64,000 bases of DNA, from NCBI RefSeq assembly GCF_011064595.1, contig NZ_JAALJI010000016.1, positions 107,149-171,148 on the forward strand, in the 5' to 3' direction. The DNA is from Paludisphaera soli (lineage in GTDB: Bacteria; Planctomycetota; Planctomycetia; Isosphaerales; Isosphaeraceae). Below the pieces are notes generated by a model. That model made no database searches. It had not been told where the DNA came from and saw nothing but the letters and a program-made list of their open reading frames with translations. Shown piece after piece: positions 46,407-55,236 of this stretch. The position numbers were made by a program, and so were the translations under genes. Position 1 is the stretch's first letter, and each line of letters opens with the position of its first letter.

Positions 46407-47387
46407 TCAAGCGCCGCCGGCCGACCCGTCGGCGTCGGCCCCCTGCCGTCGGCGCGAGACGATGCGGTCGATCGAGTCGGGGACCAGCCGCTCGGCGAAG
46501 CCGGCCGCGAAGGACCAGATCAGCAGCTTGAACCAATCGAGCCCCGAGGCCGGGCCGGTGGCGCGGACGAATTCCGGGAAGGGCAGGTAGCCCCCCCGGC
46601 CGGCCATCTCGGCGCCGGCCGTCACGATCTCCGGGAACGCGCTCCCCTTGACCAAGCCCGCACCGAAGATCAGATAGAGGATCGCCGCGAAGATCGCGCC
46701 GCTGAACGGGGCCAGGAACAAGCTGCCCTGCGCCTGCTCCCAGGCCAGGCTGGAGGCGATCGGATCGCCGCCGCCCTGGACCTGCTCCATCCGATGGAGG
46801 ACGCTCATCGTGGCCCCGACCAGGCCCGTGAAGAGCACCAGGACCAGCGACGGGTTGTGCTCCCGATGCACGATCGCGAGGTAGCCGATGAAGGCCGTCG
46901 CGAGCACGAACAGCAGGGTGCTGACATAGCGGATGAAGCGGATGCGGAATCGTTCGCGGACCGGCTGCAGGCCGTAGTACCAGTGGAGTTCGCCGATCAA
47001 GTGCTCCAAGTCGGCCCTCACCTCGGCCTCGGACGCGGCCTGGGGGTCGGGGGGGGTCGACGCCAGGTAGGCGTCGTAGCGCGCGTGGCCGGCCACGTCG
47101 CGGAGCCGGTCGCGATGGGCCCAGACGTCGCGGCGCAGCCGGTCGATCGGCTGCAGCCGCGAGATCGCGAGCTCGAGGGGGTACAGGTCGGCTCGGTGAT
47201 GCTGCGGGTTGTGCAGCAGCTCCTCGACGATTCTCCGGGCCCCGGGTTCGCCCACCTCCGGCGGCAGGCCCCGGTAGGCCGAGGCCAGGTAGTCGAAGTA
47301 CACCCGGTCGAACTCGTGCATCCGGCTGCGGCCTCGTCGACGAGGGTGTCTCGAGGACGCGGCGATCGGGGCGTCGGCTTGGCTCAT
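46407..47387 (-). CDS. Polytopic membrane protein of unknown function
   Basis: 326 residues. The start at 47387 follows a GAGGT site; codons further upstream are Arg-rich shadow. The first 160 residues are soluble and helical (ELLHNPQHHRADLYPLELAI), followed by about four membrane segments (YVSTLLFVLATAFIGYLAIV, LVLVLFTGLVGATMSVLH, FLAPFSGAIFAAILYLIFGA, LLIWSFAAGFAERLVP). The arrangement resembles sensor or channel-like proteins with an N-terminal cytoplasmic domain. Family unknown. Heads the operon that ends at 45146. Confidence 0.75.
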   Translation of the reverse strand: MSQADAPIAASSRHPRRRGRSRMHEFDRVYFDYLASAYRGLPPEVGEPGARRIVEELLHNPQHHRADLYPLELAISRLQPIDRLRRDVWAHRDRLRDVAGHARYDAYLASTPPDPQAASEAEVRADLEHLIGELHWYYGLQPVRERFRIRFIRYVSTLLFVLATAFIGYLAIVHREHNPSLVLVLFTGLVGATMSVLHRMEQVQGGGDPIASSLAWEQAQGSLFLAPFSGAIFAAILYLIFGAGLVKGSAFPEIVTAGAEMAGRGGYLPFPEFVRATGPASGLDWFKLLIWSFAAGFAERLVPDSIDRIVSRRRQGADADGSAGGA

Positions 47388-47664
47388 GTAGGCGACCTCG
47401 TGATTCCGGATCCCTCGACCTTCGACGCGAGTCAGCACGCGGGAACGCCGTCGGCCTGGACACATGATTGCACGACTGCGACGTTCGAGCGAGTTGGGAG
47501 TCTTTTCTCCACGCCTCATCTCGCGCGAGTTCCCGACGAGAATGGGCCTGACGACGGCGGTCCCCCTGGGCCCGGGGGAATGAAGCCGATCGTTCATGGG
47601 TCGACCCGGAAGTCCAGGAATGCTGAACACCGCAAGGTCACCGTCTCCTTCGCCGCCACGGACC

Positions 47665-47895
47665 ATGAGCAAGGTCATGATCGCGACCGCGGCCCTCGGC
47701 CTCGCATTCGCGTCCCTTCCCTTACTCTTGTCGTCGGCGTTGTCGGCCGCCGTGATCGGCATCCTCGTTCTTCAAGGGATGCGACCGGCGGTGTTGAGCC
47801 GCAGGGGAGGTGCGTGGCGAGGGCTCCCGTGGGCGCTCTGGTCGCTGAGGCTGGCGGCCTGCCCGGTCGTGACCGCCTTGGTGGGGACGCTGTAG
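47665..47895 (+). CDS. Small membrane protein
   Basis: 76 residues from the ATG at 47665, with two hydrophobic segments (ALGLAFASLPLLLSSALSAA, VIGILVLQG) and a third weaker one at the end. No clear ribosome site. Divergent from the membrane-protein operon. The hydrophobic pattern supports a real gene but could arise by chance. Confidence 0.4.
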   Translation: MSKVMIATAALGLAFASLPLLLSSALSAAVIGILVLQGMRPAVLSRRGGAWRGLPWALWSLRLAACPVVTALVGTL

Positions 47896-47948
47896 AGCAT
47901 GCAGGCCCTCCGACTTTCTCGGAGCCTCGTCCGTGGGCGGCTCGCGTA

Positions 47949-48203
47949 GTGGATCGGATCGCCTTGGTCCACCTCGGCGTCTCGGTCGTCGCCTCGATCG
48001 CCGTCGTCATCCTCGCCCGGGAGGCCTATCGCTGGCTGGCCTGGGCCGCGATCCTCGCCGTGGGCGTCTTCGCCCTCATCGCGGGCCTTGGCACCGCCAT
48101 GGCGAGGACGGGCTCGACTTGTGACCGGAGGCGTCCCGCCGGCCGCCGAAGACGGATTGAGGAGCCTCGGCAATTCCATCATAACCGTCACACGGCGACA
48201 TGA
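47949..48203 (+). CDS. Small two-helix membrane protein
   Basis: 84 residues from a GTG at 47949 (VDRIALVHLGVSVVASIAVV). Two membrane helices (LGVSVVASIAVVILA and LAWAAILAVGVFALIAGLG) are followed by a basic tail. It is 53 bases after another small membrane protein. Start and reality are uncertain. Confidence 0.4.
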   Translation: MDRIALVHLGVSVVASIAVVILAREAYRWLAWAAILAVGVFALIAGLGTAMARTGSTCDRRRPAGRRRRIEEPRQFHHNRHTAT

Positions 48204-48245
48204 TCGAACATAACCGCCATTATCGGACGCACTTTCCCCCCGGCC

Positions 48246-48264
48246 CCTGGGGGAATTCCCCAGG
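48246..48264. terminator. Hairpin between convergent genes
   Basis: CCTGGGG and CCCCAGG pair around GAATT; the stem lies between the small membrane gene ending at 48203 and the PEP-CTERM gene ending at 48367. No T-run follows on either strand. Confidence 0.45.
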
Positions 48265-48366
48265 ATTCTAGTCCCGCCGCCGTCCGGCCGAGAGGCTTCG
48301 GCGCATGAGGAAGGCCGGGACCGCCGATCGCTCGGGGAGCCCGGCCGCCTCGTCTTCCGCGATCGA

Positions 48367-49026
48367 TCAGGCCGTGCGCCGCCTGGCGAGGCCCAGCGCG
48401 CCGAGGGCCCCGAGGCCCAGCATCGCCAGCGAGGCCGGCTCGGGGACGGCCGCGACGGCCGTCGCATTGATCGTGAACGAGTTCACGACGGCCGATGCGT
48501 TCCAGGTCGTGCCGCCGTCGGGCGTGAAGCGGTTGCCGCTGAGCGTCGCGACGCCCGTCGGGGTGACCGGAGGGTTGGATGCCAACCAGTCCAGGCCCGA
48601 TGTGTTGAAGTCGGCCGCGGAGCTCAAGGCCAGCCAGTATCTCCGGCCGGCTGACAAGGTGAACGGGCTGGTCGGCGTGAAGGTGAAATCGTTGATCCCG
48701 CCCACGAGCGTCGGGGTGGAGAAGGTGGCCAGCACGGTGGAGCCCGGGACGTCGGGGCCGCCCGAGTCGTCGAGCAATTGGAGGATCGGAGTCGTCAGCG
48801 GGCGGCCGAAGGTGTCGAGCCGCAGGCGCAGGACGACCGAATCCAGGGTGTAATCCTGGTCCGGCATGGTGAAGGCGAGGGCCTTGATCCGCAGGGGGCC
48901 CAGTAATGCGGAGGAGACGCTGTCGTTCGTCTGGGGGAGCGTGCTGAGGATCATATCCCCGCGGCCGGCCGTCGCGAGCATCATCGCCGCCGCCGCAAGG
49001 GCTAGACGCATCGTCTTCATGCGCAT
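48367..49026 (-). CDS. PEP-CTERM exported protein
   Basis: 219 residues; start at 49026 behind AGGAG gives the signal peptide MRMKTMRLALAAAAMMLATA. The body is a beta-sandwich type with PFTLSAGRRYWLALSSA and GNRFTPDGGTTWNASAVVNS, a pattern common in choice-of-anchor PEP-CTERM proteins. The C-terminus is VPEPASLAMLGLGALGALGL plus ARRRTA, a textbook exosortase signal. Monocistronic. Confidence 0.9.
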   Translation of the reverse strand: MRMKTMRLALAAAAMMLATAGRGDMILSTLPQTNDSVSSALLGPLRIKALAFTMPDQDYTLDSVVLRLRLDTFGRPLTTPILQLLDDSGGPDVPGSTVLATFSTPTLVGGINDFTFTPTSPFTLSAGRRYWLALSSAADFNTSGLDWLASNPPVTPTGVATLSGNRFTPDGGTTWNASAVVNSFTINATAVAAVPEPASLAMLGLGALGALGLARRRTA

Positions 49027-49184
49027 GGAACGACTCCTGTCGGCGCGACTCGACCGCCGCTCGCCGCGGCCCGACGCGGGCCCGCCGGGCGGCATCGCAC
49101 GCTGCCGGAAGGGCCATCATAGGATGTGATCCTTTGCGTATACAAGTGTGTGGTCAGGAACGCACGTAATCAAAGTCGGTTCGA

Positions 49185-49430
49185 TTAGGCCGTTCTCGTG
49201 ACGATCGCTCCCGCGTCCTCGGTCGGCACCAGGCCGGACGGGGCCTCGTTGGGGTTGCCGTCCAGCCAGTTCACGAATACGTCCGTGCAGCCGGAATACA
49301 AGTCGATGCTGATGGGCCCGCGACGCTTCCGCAGGTTCCCGGCCTCGGCGGTGAGGGCGGAGCCGTCCGCGAGGATCGGGTCCAGGCGGCGGTCGCAGAA
49401 CGTGTTGACTTGCTTCCTGGTCGGCTCCAA
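49185..49430 (-). CDS. Small protein, paralogue of 45146-45370; last gene of four-gene cassette
   Basis: 81 residues from a TTG at 49430. The core RKRRGPISIDLYSGCTDVFV and then NWLDG and PTEDAG match the gene at 45146-45370. It overlaps the 3' part of the zinc-ribbon gene in another frame. The start is uncertain since no ATG is available. Function unknown. Confidence 0.5.
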   Translation of the reverse strand: MEPTRKQVNTFCDRRLDPILADGSALTAEAGNLRKRRGPISIDLYSGCTDVFVNWLDGNPNEAPSGLVPTEDAGAIVTRTA

Positions 49431-49660
49431 TGGCCTTGCGGGCGGTCCTCGGCCCTGGCCCACGGCTTCGCGGCCAGGCTGCAGCCGCAAGCCCGGCAGC
49501 GGTCTCGATCGGCGTCGTAATGGCCGGTCGGACACGCCCGGCAGACGGCCCGGCGGCGGTCGTATTCCTCTCGGTCCACCACGGCCAGGCCGCTCCGGAC
49601 GAACCGGGCGGCGGCCCCGGCGAGGTTCGCGGCTTGGGTCGCAAGCGGCGGGTAGCTCAT
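49271..49660 (-). CDS. Small zinc-ribbon protein
   Basis: The first 75 residues are convincing: a helical ATQAANLAGAAARFVRSGLA, then a zinc ribbon with C40-x2-C43 and C55-x2-C58 (VCRACPTGHYDADRDRCRAC). After about residue 78 the sequence is a shadow of the overlapping downstream gene, so the natural end may be lost by a frameshift. In full it is 129 codons. Zinc ribbons of this form occur in phage- and accessory-type proteins. Third gene of a four-gene minus-strand cassette. Confidence 0.55.
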   Translation of the reverse strand: MSYPPLATQAANLAGAAARFVRSGLAVVDREEYDRRRAVCRACPTGHYDADRDRCRACGCSLAAKPWARAEDRPQGHWSRPGSKSTRSATAAWTRSSRTAPPSPPRPGTCGSVAGPSASTCIPAARTYS

Positions 49661-49726
49661 GGGCGGCCTGGAGGTGCGGGTCGCAGCCTCGCGTCGCGAT
49701 CGTCGCGCAGGCGGAGGCAGGGTCGG

Positions 49727-50119
49727 TCACGCCGCATCTCGTCGCCCGCTCCTGCCTCCGGTTCGGGCTCCCGGCCTCTGCAGCGATGCAGGGATCTCGA
49801 TGCGGGGCGGCGCGTCGGCCGCGACTCGATCGGCGAGGTATGCCGGGCGGGCGTCCCTGGCGACGCAGTAGCGGAGCAGGATGGCGAGCGCGGGGGCTTT
49901 GTCGAAGGACTCGACGTCCACGAAGTCGGACCTGTCCGTCTTTCCGACTCGGGCCCGCTTCAGGAACCCGAGGCGCGCGGCCTCCCGGATGCGGTCCGCA
50001 TCGGCCCGGACCGAGCCGCCGGGCCCGATCTCCACGAGGTCGCCCATGCGGCAGTCGACGAACGCGAGGAGCCGTTCCAGGGATTCGAGACTCGAGGTGG
50101 GCATCGCGGGGTCTCCCAT
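49727..50119 (-). CDS. Cytoplasmic protein of unknown function
   Basis: 130 residues (125 if translation begins at the ATG at 50104, which has the better GGGAGA site). It contains a winged-helix-like run: LVEIGPGGSVRADADRIREA and ARLGFLKRARVGKTDRSDFV. No membrane segment. It lies six bases after the gene upstream, so the two are co-transcribed. No family recognised. Confidence 0.6.
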   Translation of the reverse strand: MGDPAMPTSSLESLERLLAFVDCRMGDLVEIGPGGSVRADADRIREAARLGFLKRARVGKTDRSDFVDVESFDKAPALAILLRYCVARDARPAYLADRVAADAPPRIEIPASLQRPGARTGGRSGRRDAA

Positions 50120-50125
50120 GCGGCG

Positions 50126-51058
50126 TCAGGAAGGATCGTCGCGGCGGGGCTCGACCTGGACCACCTGGCGTCGGTTGTCGACGGCGAGGTTGATCGACCC
50201 GACGACGACCGGGAGCGACATCCGGCGGGCCTTCTCGACCGCGAGGAGAGACCGCTGGTAACGCGCCGTCGCCTTGTCCATGTTCCGCTGGTAGGCCGCC
50301 CAGGTCTTCGGGCTGACGCTCCCCTGCCAGGTCATCGCCAGGGCCTGCTCCCAGACGGCGACGTGCAGCCAATCCAGGGCCGCCCTCGACGCCAGCAGCT
50401 CCAGCACCGGTCCGGAGCCGGGCGGGGCGAGCTGCCGCCGCATCTGCTCCATCCTCGCCTCGACGGCGGCGCGGTGCGGCTTCGACCCGGCCGCGCCCAG
50501 CAGCAGCCCGAGGATGTTGCTCTCGGCCACCTCCTCGGGATCGGCCCCGCCCTTCTCGATCGCCTCCTGGAGGGACGCCGAAAGCCTCTCCCGGGCGATC
50601 CCGTCGCCCCGGCGGGCCAGCGTGACCAGCTCGCGGACCTTCGACCTGGCGGCTCCCACGACCTCGACCGACTTGAACTCCGGCATGTCCCGCCTCCTTC
50701 GCCACCCGCCCCGGTCGTGCCTTCGATACCCCAACGCTTCGAGCGCCCCGGAGATCGCGGCGTCGACTTCCGCCCCGAACCCGGCCAGCTCCCGCCCGAA
50801 GGCCTCCAGGCTCCGCATCGACTCGCGGGCGGATCTCCACGCGGCCTCCTCGGCCTTCGCCGCCTCCCTCGCCTTGCGGCGGTCCTCGGCCCTCGCCCTC
50901 GCCAGCGCCTTCCGGTCCTCGGCGATCAGGCGCGCGACCGCGAGGAAGTGCCCCGCGAGCGGCCCGGACGTCGGGCCCAGGCTGCGGCTGGTCACGCGGC
51001 CCCCGCGCCTCACGCTCTCGTACAGGTACATCCGGCCGGCGATCCGTTTGAAGTGCAT
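50126..51058 (-). CDS. Accessory protein with 'YLYESVRRGGRV' N-terminal motif
   Basis: 310 residues. The N-terminal strand pair RMYLYESVRRGGRVTSRSLG resembles a motif shared by many planctomycete and cyanobacterial accessory proteins and some transposases. A long charged helix (ARARAEDRRKAREAAKAEEA) follows and then a helical bundle. No catalytic signature. First gene of the cassette 49185-51058. A link to mobile DNA is possible but not shown. Confidence 0.62.
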   Translation of the reverse strand: MHFKRIAGRMYLYESVRRGGRVTSRSLGPTSGPLAGHFLAVARLIAEDRKALARARAEDRRKAREAAKAEEAAWRSARESMRSLEAFGRELAGFGAEVDAAISGALEALGYRRHDRGGWRRRRDMPEFKSVEVVGAARSKVRELVTLARRGDGIARERLSASLQEAIEKGGADPEEVAESNILGLLLGAAGSKPHRAAVEARMEQMRRQLAPPGSGPVLELLASRAALDWLHVAVWEQALAMTWQGSVSPKTWAAYQRNMDKATARYQRSLLAVEKARRMSLPVVVGSINLAVDNRRQVVQVEPRRDDPS

Positions 51059-51675
51059 CGTCCCGCCCCGAAAATCCTTAACCTACACGTCGGCTGTACT
51101 CGACCTGCCCCGCGCGTCGAGCGTCAGGTTCCGAGATGCTGGGATCTGTCGGATTCAACAGATCCCCCAACACCCGCTCCCATTTTAGACGGCCTCGATT
51201 GTCTCAGGATTCGGCTTGGCGCGGCGTCGGGGCGGCCTTCTTCGATTCGGCCCCGGCGATCGTGCGTCCCGAAACCCGACGTGGCCGGCCGGTTCCGGGA
51301 TTTTGATTCCGAGACGGGATACGGCCATGCGTTCGAGACCCTCGGCACGATCAGCTGGACGCGTCCCAATAACGGGCGTTTTTGAGACACTCAATTGGCC
51401 GCACGACAAGGCGATTATCTGGGGTGTAGAGAGGCAGGGACGAATCGGCCTGCCCCGGACGGCCCGGGGCGGGAAACATACGCATAGGTCGTACAAGGAC
51501 TTCGGCGACCGGCCCTCTTCCGGGTGGACCGTCGGTGTCGCGTGGAATATGCTCGGCTGCTGGTCGAGCTGCGGTGTCTCCATCATCGCTGGTCCAGGGT
51601 CTCCCGTCCGAATATGGCTCCACACCTCTCCATGACGGGTCGGAACGGGATCGACGCCGCCACGGCTCGCGTCGC
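51059..51675. other. Intergenic region before selB
   Basis: 617 bases with no convincing gene. It contains a degenerate copy of the palindromic repeat at 51363-51388 and must hold the selB promoter, but no good -10/-35 pair stands out. selB itself lacks a strong ribosome site. Confidence 0.4.
51363..51388. repeat. Palindromic repeat, degenerate copy 1
   Basis: Right arm CGTTTTTGAGAC is perfect; left arm GTCCCAATAACG differs from the consensus GTCTCAAAAACG at two positions. CACGAC follows at 51402-51407, in inverted orientation to the GTCGTG beside copy 2 at 58053-58058. Confidence 0.6.
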
Positions 51676-53652
51676 ATGACCCCGCCTCGGCCTCGACAGC
51701 GAGTGCTCGGGACGGCCGGGCATATCGACCACGGCAAGACCGCCTTGGTGCGTGCGCTCACCGGGATCGACGCGGACCGGCTCCCCGAAGAGAAGCGGCG
51801 GAGGATCACCATCGACCTGGGTTTCTCGTTCCTGGACGTGGACGGGACCCATCTCGCCCTGATCGACGTACCCGGCCACGAGCGGTTCGTGCGGAACATG
51901 CTCGCCGGGGCCACCGGTCTGGATCTGGCCATGTTGGTGGTGGCGGCCGACGACTCGGTGATGCCCCAGACGCGCGAGCACCTGGATATCCTGCGCCTGC
52001 TCGGGCTCTCGGGGGGCCTGGTCGCCCTGACCAAGTGCGATCTGGCGGCGCCGGAATGGATCGCCCTGGTCGAGGACGAGATCCGCGACCTCGCCCGCGG
52101 GAGCTTCCTCGAAGGATCTCCGATCGTCCGCACCTCGGCCGCGACCGGCATGGGGATCGAGGAATTGAGGGCCCGGCTCGGCGCGCTGGCCGCGACGAGC
52201 CCGGAACGGCCCGATCCGGGGCCGTTCCGGATGGCGATCGACAGGGCTTTCACCGTCGCCGGCCACGGCACCGTCGTGACCGGCACGGTCGCCTCGGGGA
52301 TCGTTCGGGTCGGCGACGACCTGGAATGGCTACCCGAGATGCGTGCGGTCCGCGTCCGCGGGTTGCAGCAGCACGGTCGGTCGGTCGAACGCCTCGGCCG
52401 CGGGACCCGAGCGGCGATCAATCTGGTCGGGGTCCACCACGCCGAGGTGCATCGAGGGCAGGAACTCGGAGCGCCCGGGTACCTCCGGCCGACGCGGCGG
52501 CTGTCGGCGGAGGTCCGCGTCTCGCCCGACGCCCTCCGGCCGCTCGCGAGCCGATCCCGGCATCGACTCCACCTGGGGACGGCCCAGGTCCTGGCGACGA
52601 TCGCGCTGCTGGACTCCGGGGCGATCGAACCCGGGGGCGTCGGCCTCGCGCAGTTGTCGCTGGCCGAGCCCGTCGCGGCGGTCTACGGCGAGCCGTTCGT
52701 GCTCCGCGCGGAGAGCCCGCCGGCGACGGTCGGGGGCGGCCGGGTCTTGCAGCCCACGGCCCGGCGAGTCCGCAGGCGCGACGCGGCCGAGGTCGCCCGC
52801 ATCGGGAGGATGGGGGATCCCGGCCCGATGGGACGGGCGGCAGTCGCCCTGATGGCCACGGGCCTGGACCCCTGGACGACGAGGGACCTGGTCAGGGAGG
52901 CGGGGTTGAACGAGTCCGAGGCCCCTGCGGCGATCGAGAGCCTCGCCGCCGGCGGCATCCTGGTCGAATTGCCCCTCGGCCCCCGCCGTTCGACCCGGGT
53001 CCCCGTCGAGCGCGTCGCCGACCTGGAGTCGCGGATCCTCCGCGTCGTGGGCCGGCTGCACGAGGCGCGACCGCGGCTGTCGACCGTCCGCCGGCCCCAC
53101 ATCGCGTCCGCCCTCCCCGACATCGGCAACGAGGCCCTGATCGCGGCCGTGATCGACCGTCTGCTCTCACGGGGCGAGCTCGTCGGCGACGGCCTGGCCG
53201 TCGCCCTACGCGACTTCAGGCCCCGCCTCAGCCACGCCGAGGGCAAGTTGAAAGAGACGATCGCGGCGGCCTATCGGGCCGGATGGTTGGCCCCGCCGGA
53301 TGTCGCCGAGCTGACCTCGCGGGCCGGATCTCGGGCGTCGCTCGTGCCCGAACTCCTCGCCTTGCTGGTGGACGAAGGACGCTTGGTCGAGCTGAGCCAC
53401 GGGCTCTATCTCGATCGCGACGCCGAGGCGGAGCTGCGCCGCCGGACCGCGGAACGCCTCGCCGATGGATCGTCCGTCGTCATGGCGGAATTCCGCGACC
53501 TTCTCGGCGTCACCCGAAGGCACGCCGTCCCATACGGCGAGCATCTCGACCGCATCGGATTGACGCGGCGCGAGGGCGATGCACGCCGGCTGGCTTCGGC
53601 CTTCGGCGACGGCGGGACCGCGGAGGCGCCGACGCGAATTCCTAGTCCCTAG
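51676..53652 (+). CDS. selB: Selenocysteine-specific elongation factor SelB
   Basis: 658 residues. It carries Sec-tRNA(Sec) to UGA codons marked by a SECIS hairpin. The GTPase motifs are GHIDHGKT (15-22), DVPGHE (64-69) and TKCD (119-122), the last a SelB-type variant of NKxD. Three beta-barrel domains follow, and the C-terminal 230 residues form the winged-helix domains that bind the SECIS RNA. Switch I reads RRRITIDLGF where most SelBs have RGxTIDLGF; the Gly is replaced. The start at 51676 is placed 11 residues before the G1 region, as in the family. Followed by selA after 27 bases. Confidence 0.96.
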   Translation: MTPPRPRQRVLGTAGHIDHGKTALVRALTGIDADRLPEEKRRRITIDLGFSFLDVDGTHLALIDVPGHERFVRNMLAGATGLDLAMLVVAADDSVMPQTREHLDILRLLGLSGGLVALTKCDLAAPEWIALVEDEIRDLARGSFLEGSPIVRTSAATGMGIEELRARLGALAATSPERPDPGPFRMAIDRAFTVAGHGTVVTGTVASGIVRVGDDLEWLPEMRAVRVRGLQQHGRSVERLGRGTRAAINLVGVHHAEVHRGQELGAPGYLRPTRRLSAEVRVSPDALRPLASRSRHRLHLGTAQVLATIALLDSGAIEPGGVGLAQLSLAEPVAAVYGEPFVLRAESPPATVGGGRVLQPTARRVRRRDAAEVARIGRMGDPGPMGRAAVALMATGLDPWTTRDLVREAGLNESEAPAAIESLAAGGILVELPLGPRRSTRVPVERVADLESRILRVVGRLHEARPRLSTVRRPHIASALPDIGNEALIAAVIDRLLSRGELVGDGLAVALRDFRPRLSHAEGKLKETIAAAYRAGWLAPPDVAELTSRAGSRASLVPELLALLVDEGRLVELSHGLYLDRDAEAELRRRTAERLADGSSVVMAEFRDLLGVTRRHAVPYGEHLDRIGLTRREGDARRLASAFGDGGTAEAPTRIPSP

Positions 53653-53679
53653 ACGTTTCACGATCGGGAATCTCCGAAT

Positions 53680-55074
53680 TTGCACGACAACCCGCTGCGC
53701 AGCCTGCCTCCCGTGAACGCCATCCTGGCCGACGCGGGGCTGGCGGGATTGGTGTCCGATCTCGGCCGCGAGACCGTCCTGGCCGCCGTCAGGGCCTCCC
53801 TCGAGGAGGCCCGCGCGGCGGGGCTGCGGGGCGATCCCGTCGATCCGCACCCCGGACGCCTGGCCAGGCGGGCGAGGGAGCTGCTCGAGGCCGACAGGTC
53901 GACGTTGCGTCCGGTGATCAATGCGACGGGGATCCTGATCCATACCGGGCTGGGACGGGCGCCGCTGGCGGACGAGGCGATCGAGGCCGTCGCCGCGGTG
54001 GCGCGGCAATACTGCAGCCTCGAAATCGACCTCGATTCCGGCGAGCGGGGGCGGAGGACCGACGATGTCGAAGGGCTGCTCCGCCGGCTGACGGGAGCCG
54101 AGGCGGCGACGGTGGTCAACAACAACGCCGCCGCCACGATCCTGTCGCTGCGGGCGTTGGCCGCGGGCCGGGAGGTCGTGGTCTCTCGCGGGCAGCTGGT
54201 CGAAATCGGCGGGAGTTTCCGACTTCCGGACGTTTCCGAGGCCTCGGGGGCGCGGCTCCGCGAGGTCGGCACGACAAACAGAACCAGGCTGTCCGACTAC
54301 GAGCGGGCGATCGGCCCCGACACCGCCGCCCTGATGCGCATCCACACCAGCAACTACCGCATCGTCGGGTTCAGCGAATCGGTCGGCATCGCCGAACTGG
54401 CGGCGCTGGGCCGTTCGCGCGGGCTGTGGACGATCGACGACATCGGCTCCGGAGCCCTGGGCCCGGGCCGACCGCCGGTCGACGGCGACGATCCGACCGC
54501 CGCCGAGGCCTTGGCCGCGGGGGCCGACGTCGTGCTCTTCTCGGGCGACAAGCTCCTGGGCGGCCCGCAATGCGGGATCATGGTCGGTCGCCGGGCCGCG
54601 ATCGGCCGCGTGACCTCCGACCCGCTGATGCGGGCCCTGCGCGTGGACAAGATGACGCTCGCCGCGCTCGGGGCCACGCTCCGATTGGCGCTCGCCCCCG
54701 CGCGGGCGGCCCGCAGGATCCCGCTCTGGACCTTCCTGACCGTCCCCCGGGAGGCGCTCCGCGAGCGGGCCGAGCGGCTCGCTTCGTCGCTCCGTCGCGA
54801 CGCCGGATTGGAGGCCGACCCGGTCGAGGAGAAGGCCTACCTCGGCGGCGGCAGCACGCCGTTCGAGCCGATCGCGTCGATGGCCGTGCGCATCGGCCCG
54901 CCCTTCCCCAAGGGGATCGAGTCCGAGGGCGCCTTCGCCCGCGCCCTCAGGGCGGCCGATCCCCCGGTCGTCGGCCGTGTGCGGGGCGGTGCCGTCCTGC
55001 TCGACCTGCGGGCCGTGACCCCGGAGCAGGACGACGCGATCGAGGCCGTCGTGCGGCGGATCGCGTCGGCGTAG
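53680..55074 (+). CDS. selA: L-seryl-tRNA(Sec) selenium transferase
   Basis: 464 residues, PLP enzyme that converts Ser-tRNA(Sec) to Sec-tRNA(Sec) with selenophosphate. The N-terminal helical domain starts LRSLPPVNAILADAG; the PLP lysine is Lys291 in FSGDKLLGGPQCGI; TTVVNNNAAATIL, DDIGSGALG and TNRTRLSDYERAI (with HTSNYRIVGF) are family motifs. A TTG start behind GGGAA is used; no ATG is near. It forms an operon with selB. The tRNA-Sec gene follows on the opposite strand. Confidence 0.96.
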   Translation: MHDNPLRSLPPVNAILADAGLAGLVSDLGRETVLAAVRASLEEARAAGLRGDPVDPHPGRLARRARELLEADRSTLRPVINATGILIHTGLGRAPLADEAIEAVAAVARQYCSLEIDLDSGERGRRTDDVEGLLRRLTGAEAATVVNNNAAATILSLRALAAGREVVVSRGQLVEIGGSFRLPDVSEASGARLREVGTTNRTRLSDYERAIGPDTAALMRIHTSNYRIVGFSESVGIAELAALGRSRGLWTIDDIGSGALGPGRPPVDGDDPTAAEALAAGADVVLFSGDKLLGGPQCGIMVGRRAAIGRVTSDPLMRALRVDKMTLAALGATLRLALAPARAARRIPLWTFLTVPREALRERAERLASSLRRDAGLEADPVEEKAYLGGGSTPFEPIASMAVRIGPPFPKGIESEGAFARALRAADPPVVGRVRGGAVLLDLRAVTPEQDDAIEAVVRRIASA

Positions 55075-55105
55075 GAGTCGAGTCGAAGGGGCGCGACCGG
55101 AGGGA

Positions 55106-55204
55106 TGGCGGGAGCGTATGGGAATCGAACCCACCAGCGATCGCTCTCGCGACCGCTCTCTGGTTTTGAAGACCAGGCCGGGCACCAGCCTCGGACACGC
55201 CCCC
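55106..55204 (-). tRNA. selC: Selenocysteine tRNA, anticodon TCA
   Basis: 99 bases with encoded CCA. The acceptor stem has 8 pairs (GGGGGCGT with ACGCTCCC, one G-T), anticodon stem CTGGT/ACCAG with loop CTTCAAA (anticodon TCA), a 9-pair variable arm AGCGGTCGC/GCGATCGCT with one wobble closed by GAGA, and a five-pair T stem around TTCGATT. These are the hallmarks of bacterial tRNA-Sec. It lies antisense between selA and selD; an open frame reading through it on the plus strand is an artefact. Confidence 0.95.
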
Positions 55205-55236
55205 CCGAGCGACGGGTCGGACCCCGCCAGGAGCCG

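Noticed and set aside
46182..47948. Plus-strand frame running antisense to the membrane-protein gene
   Set aside because: Only its last 84 codons have membrane character; the rest is antisense shadow.
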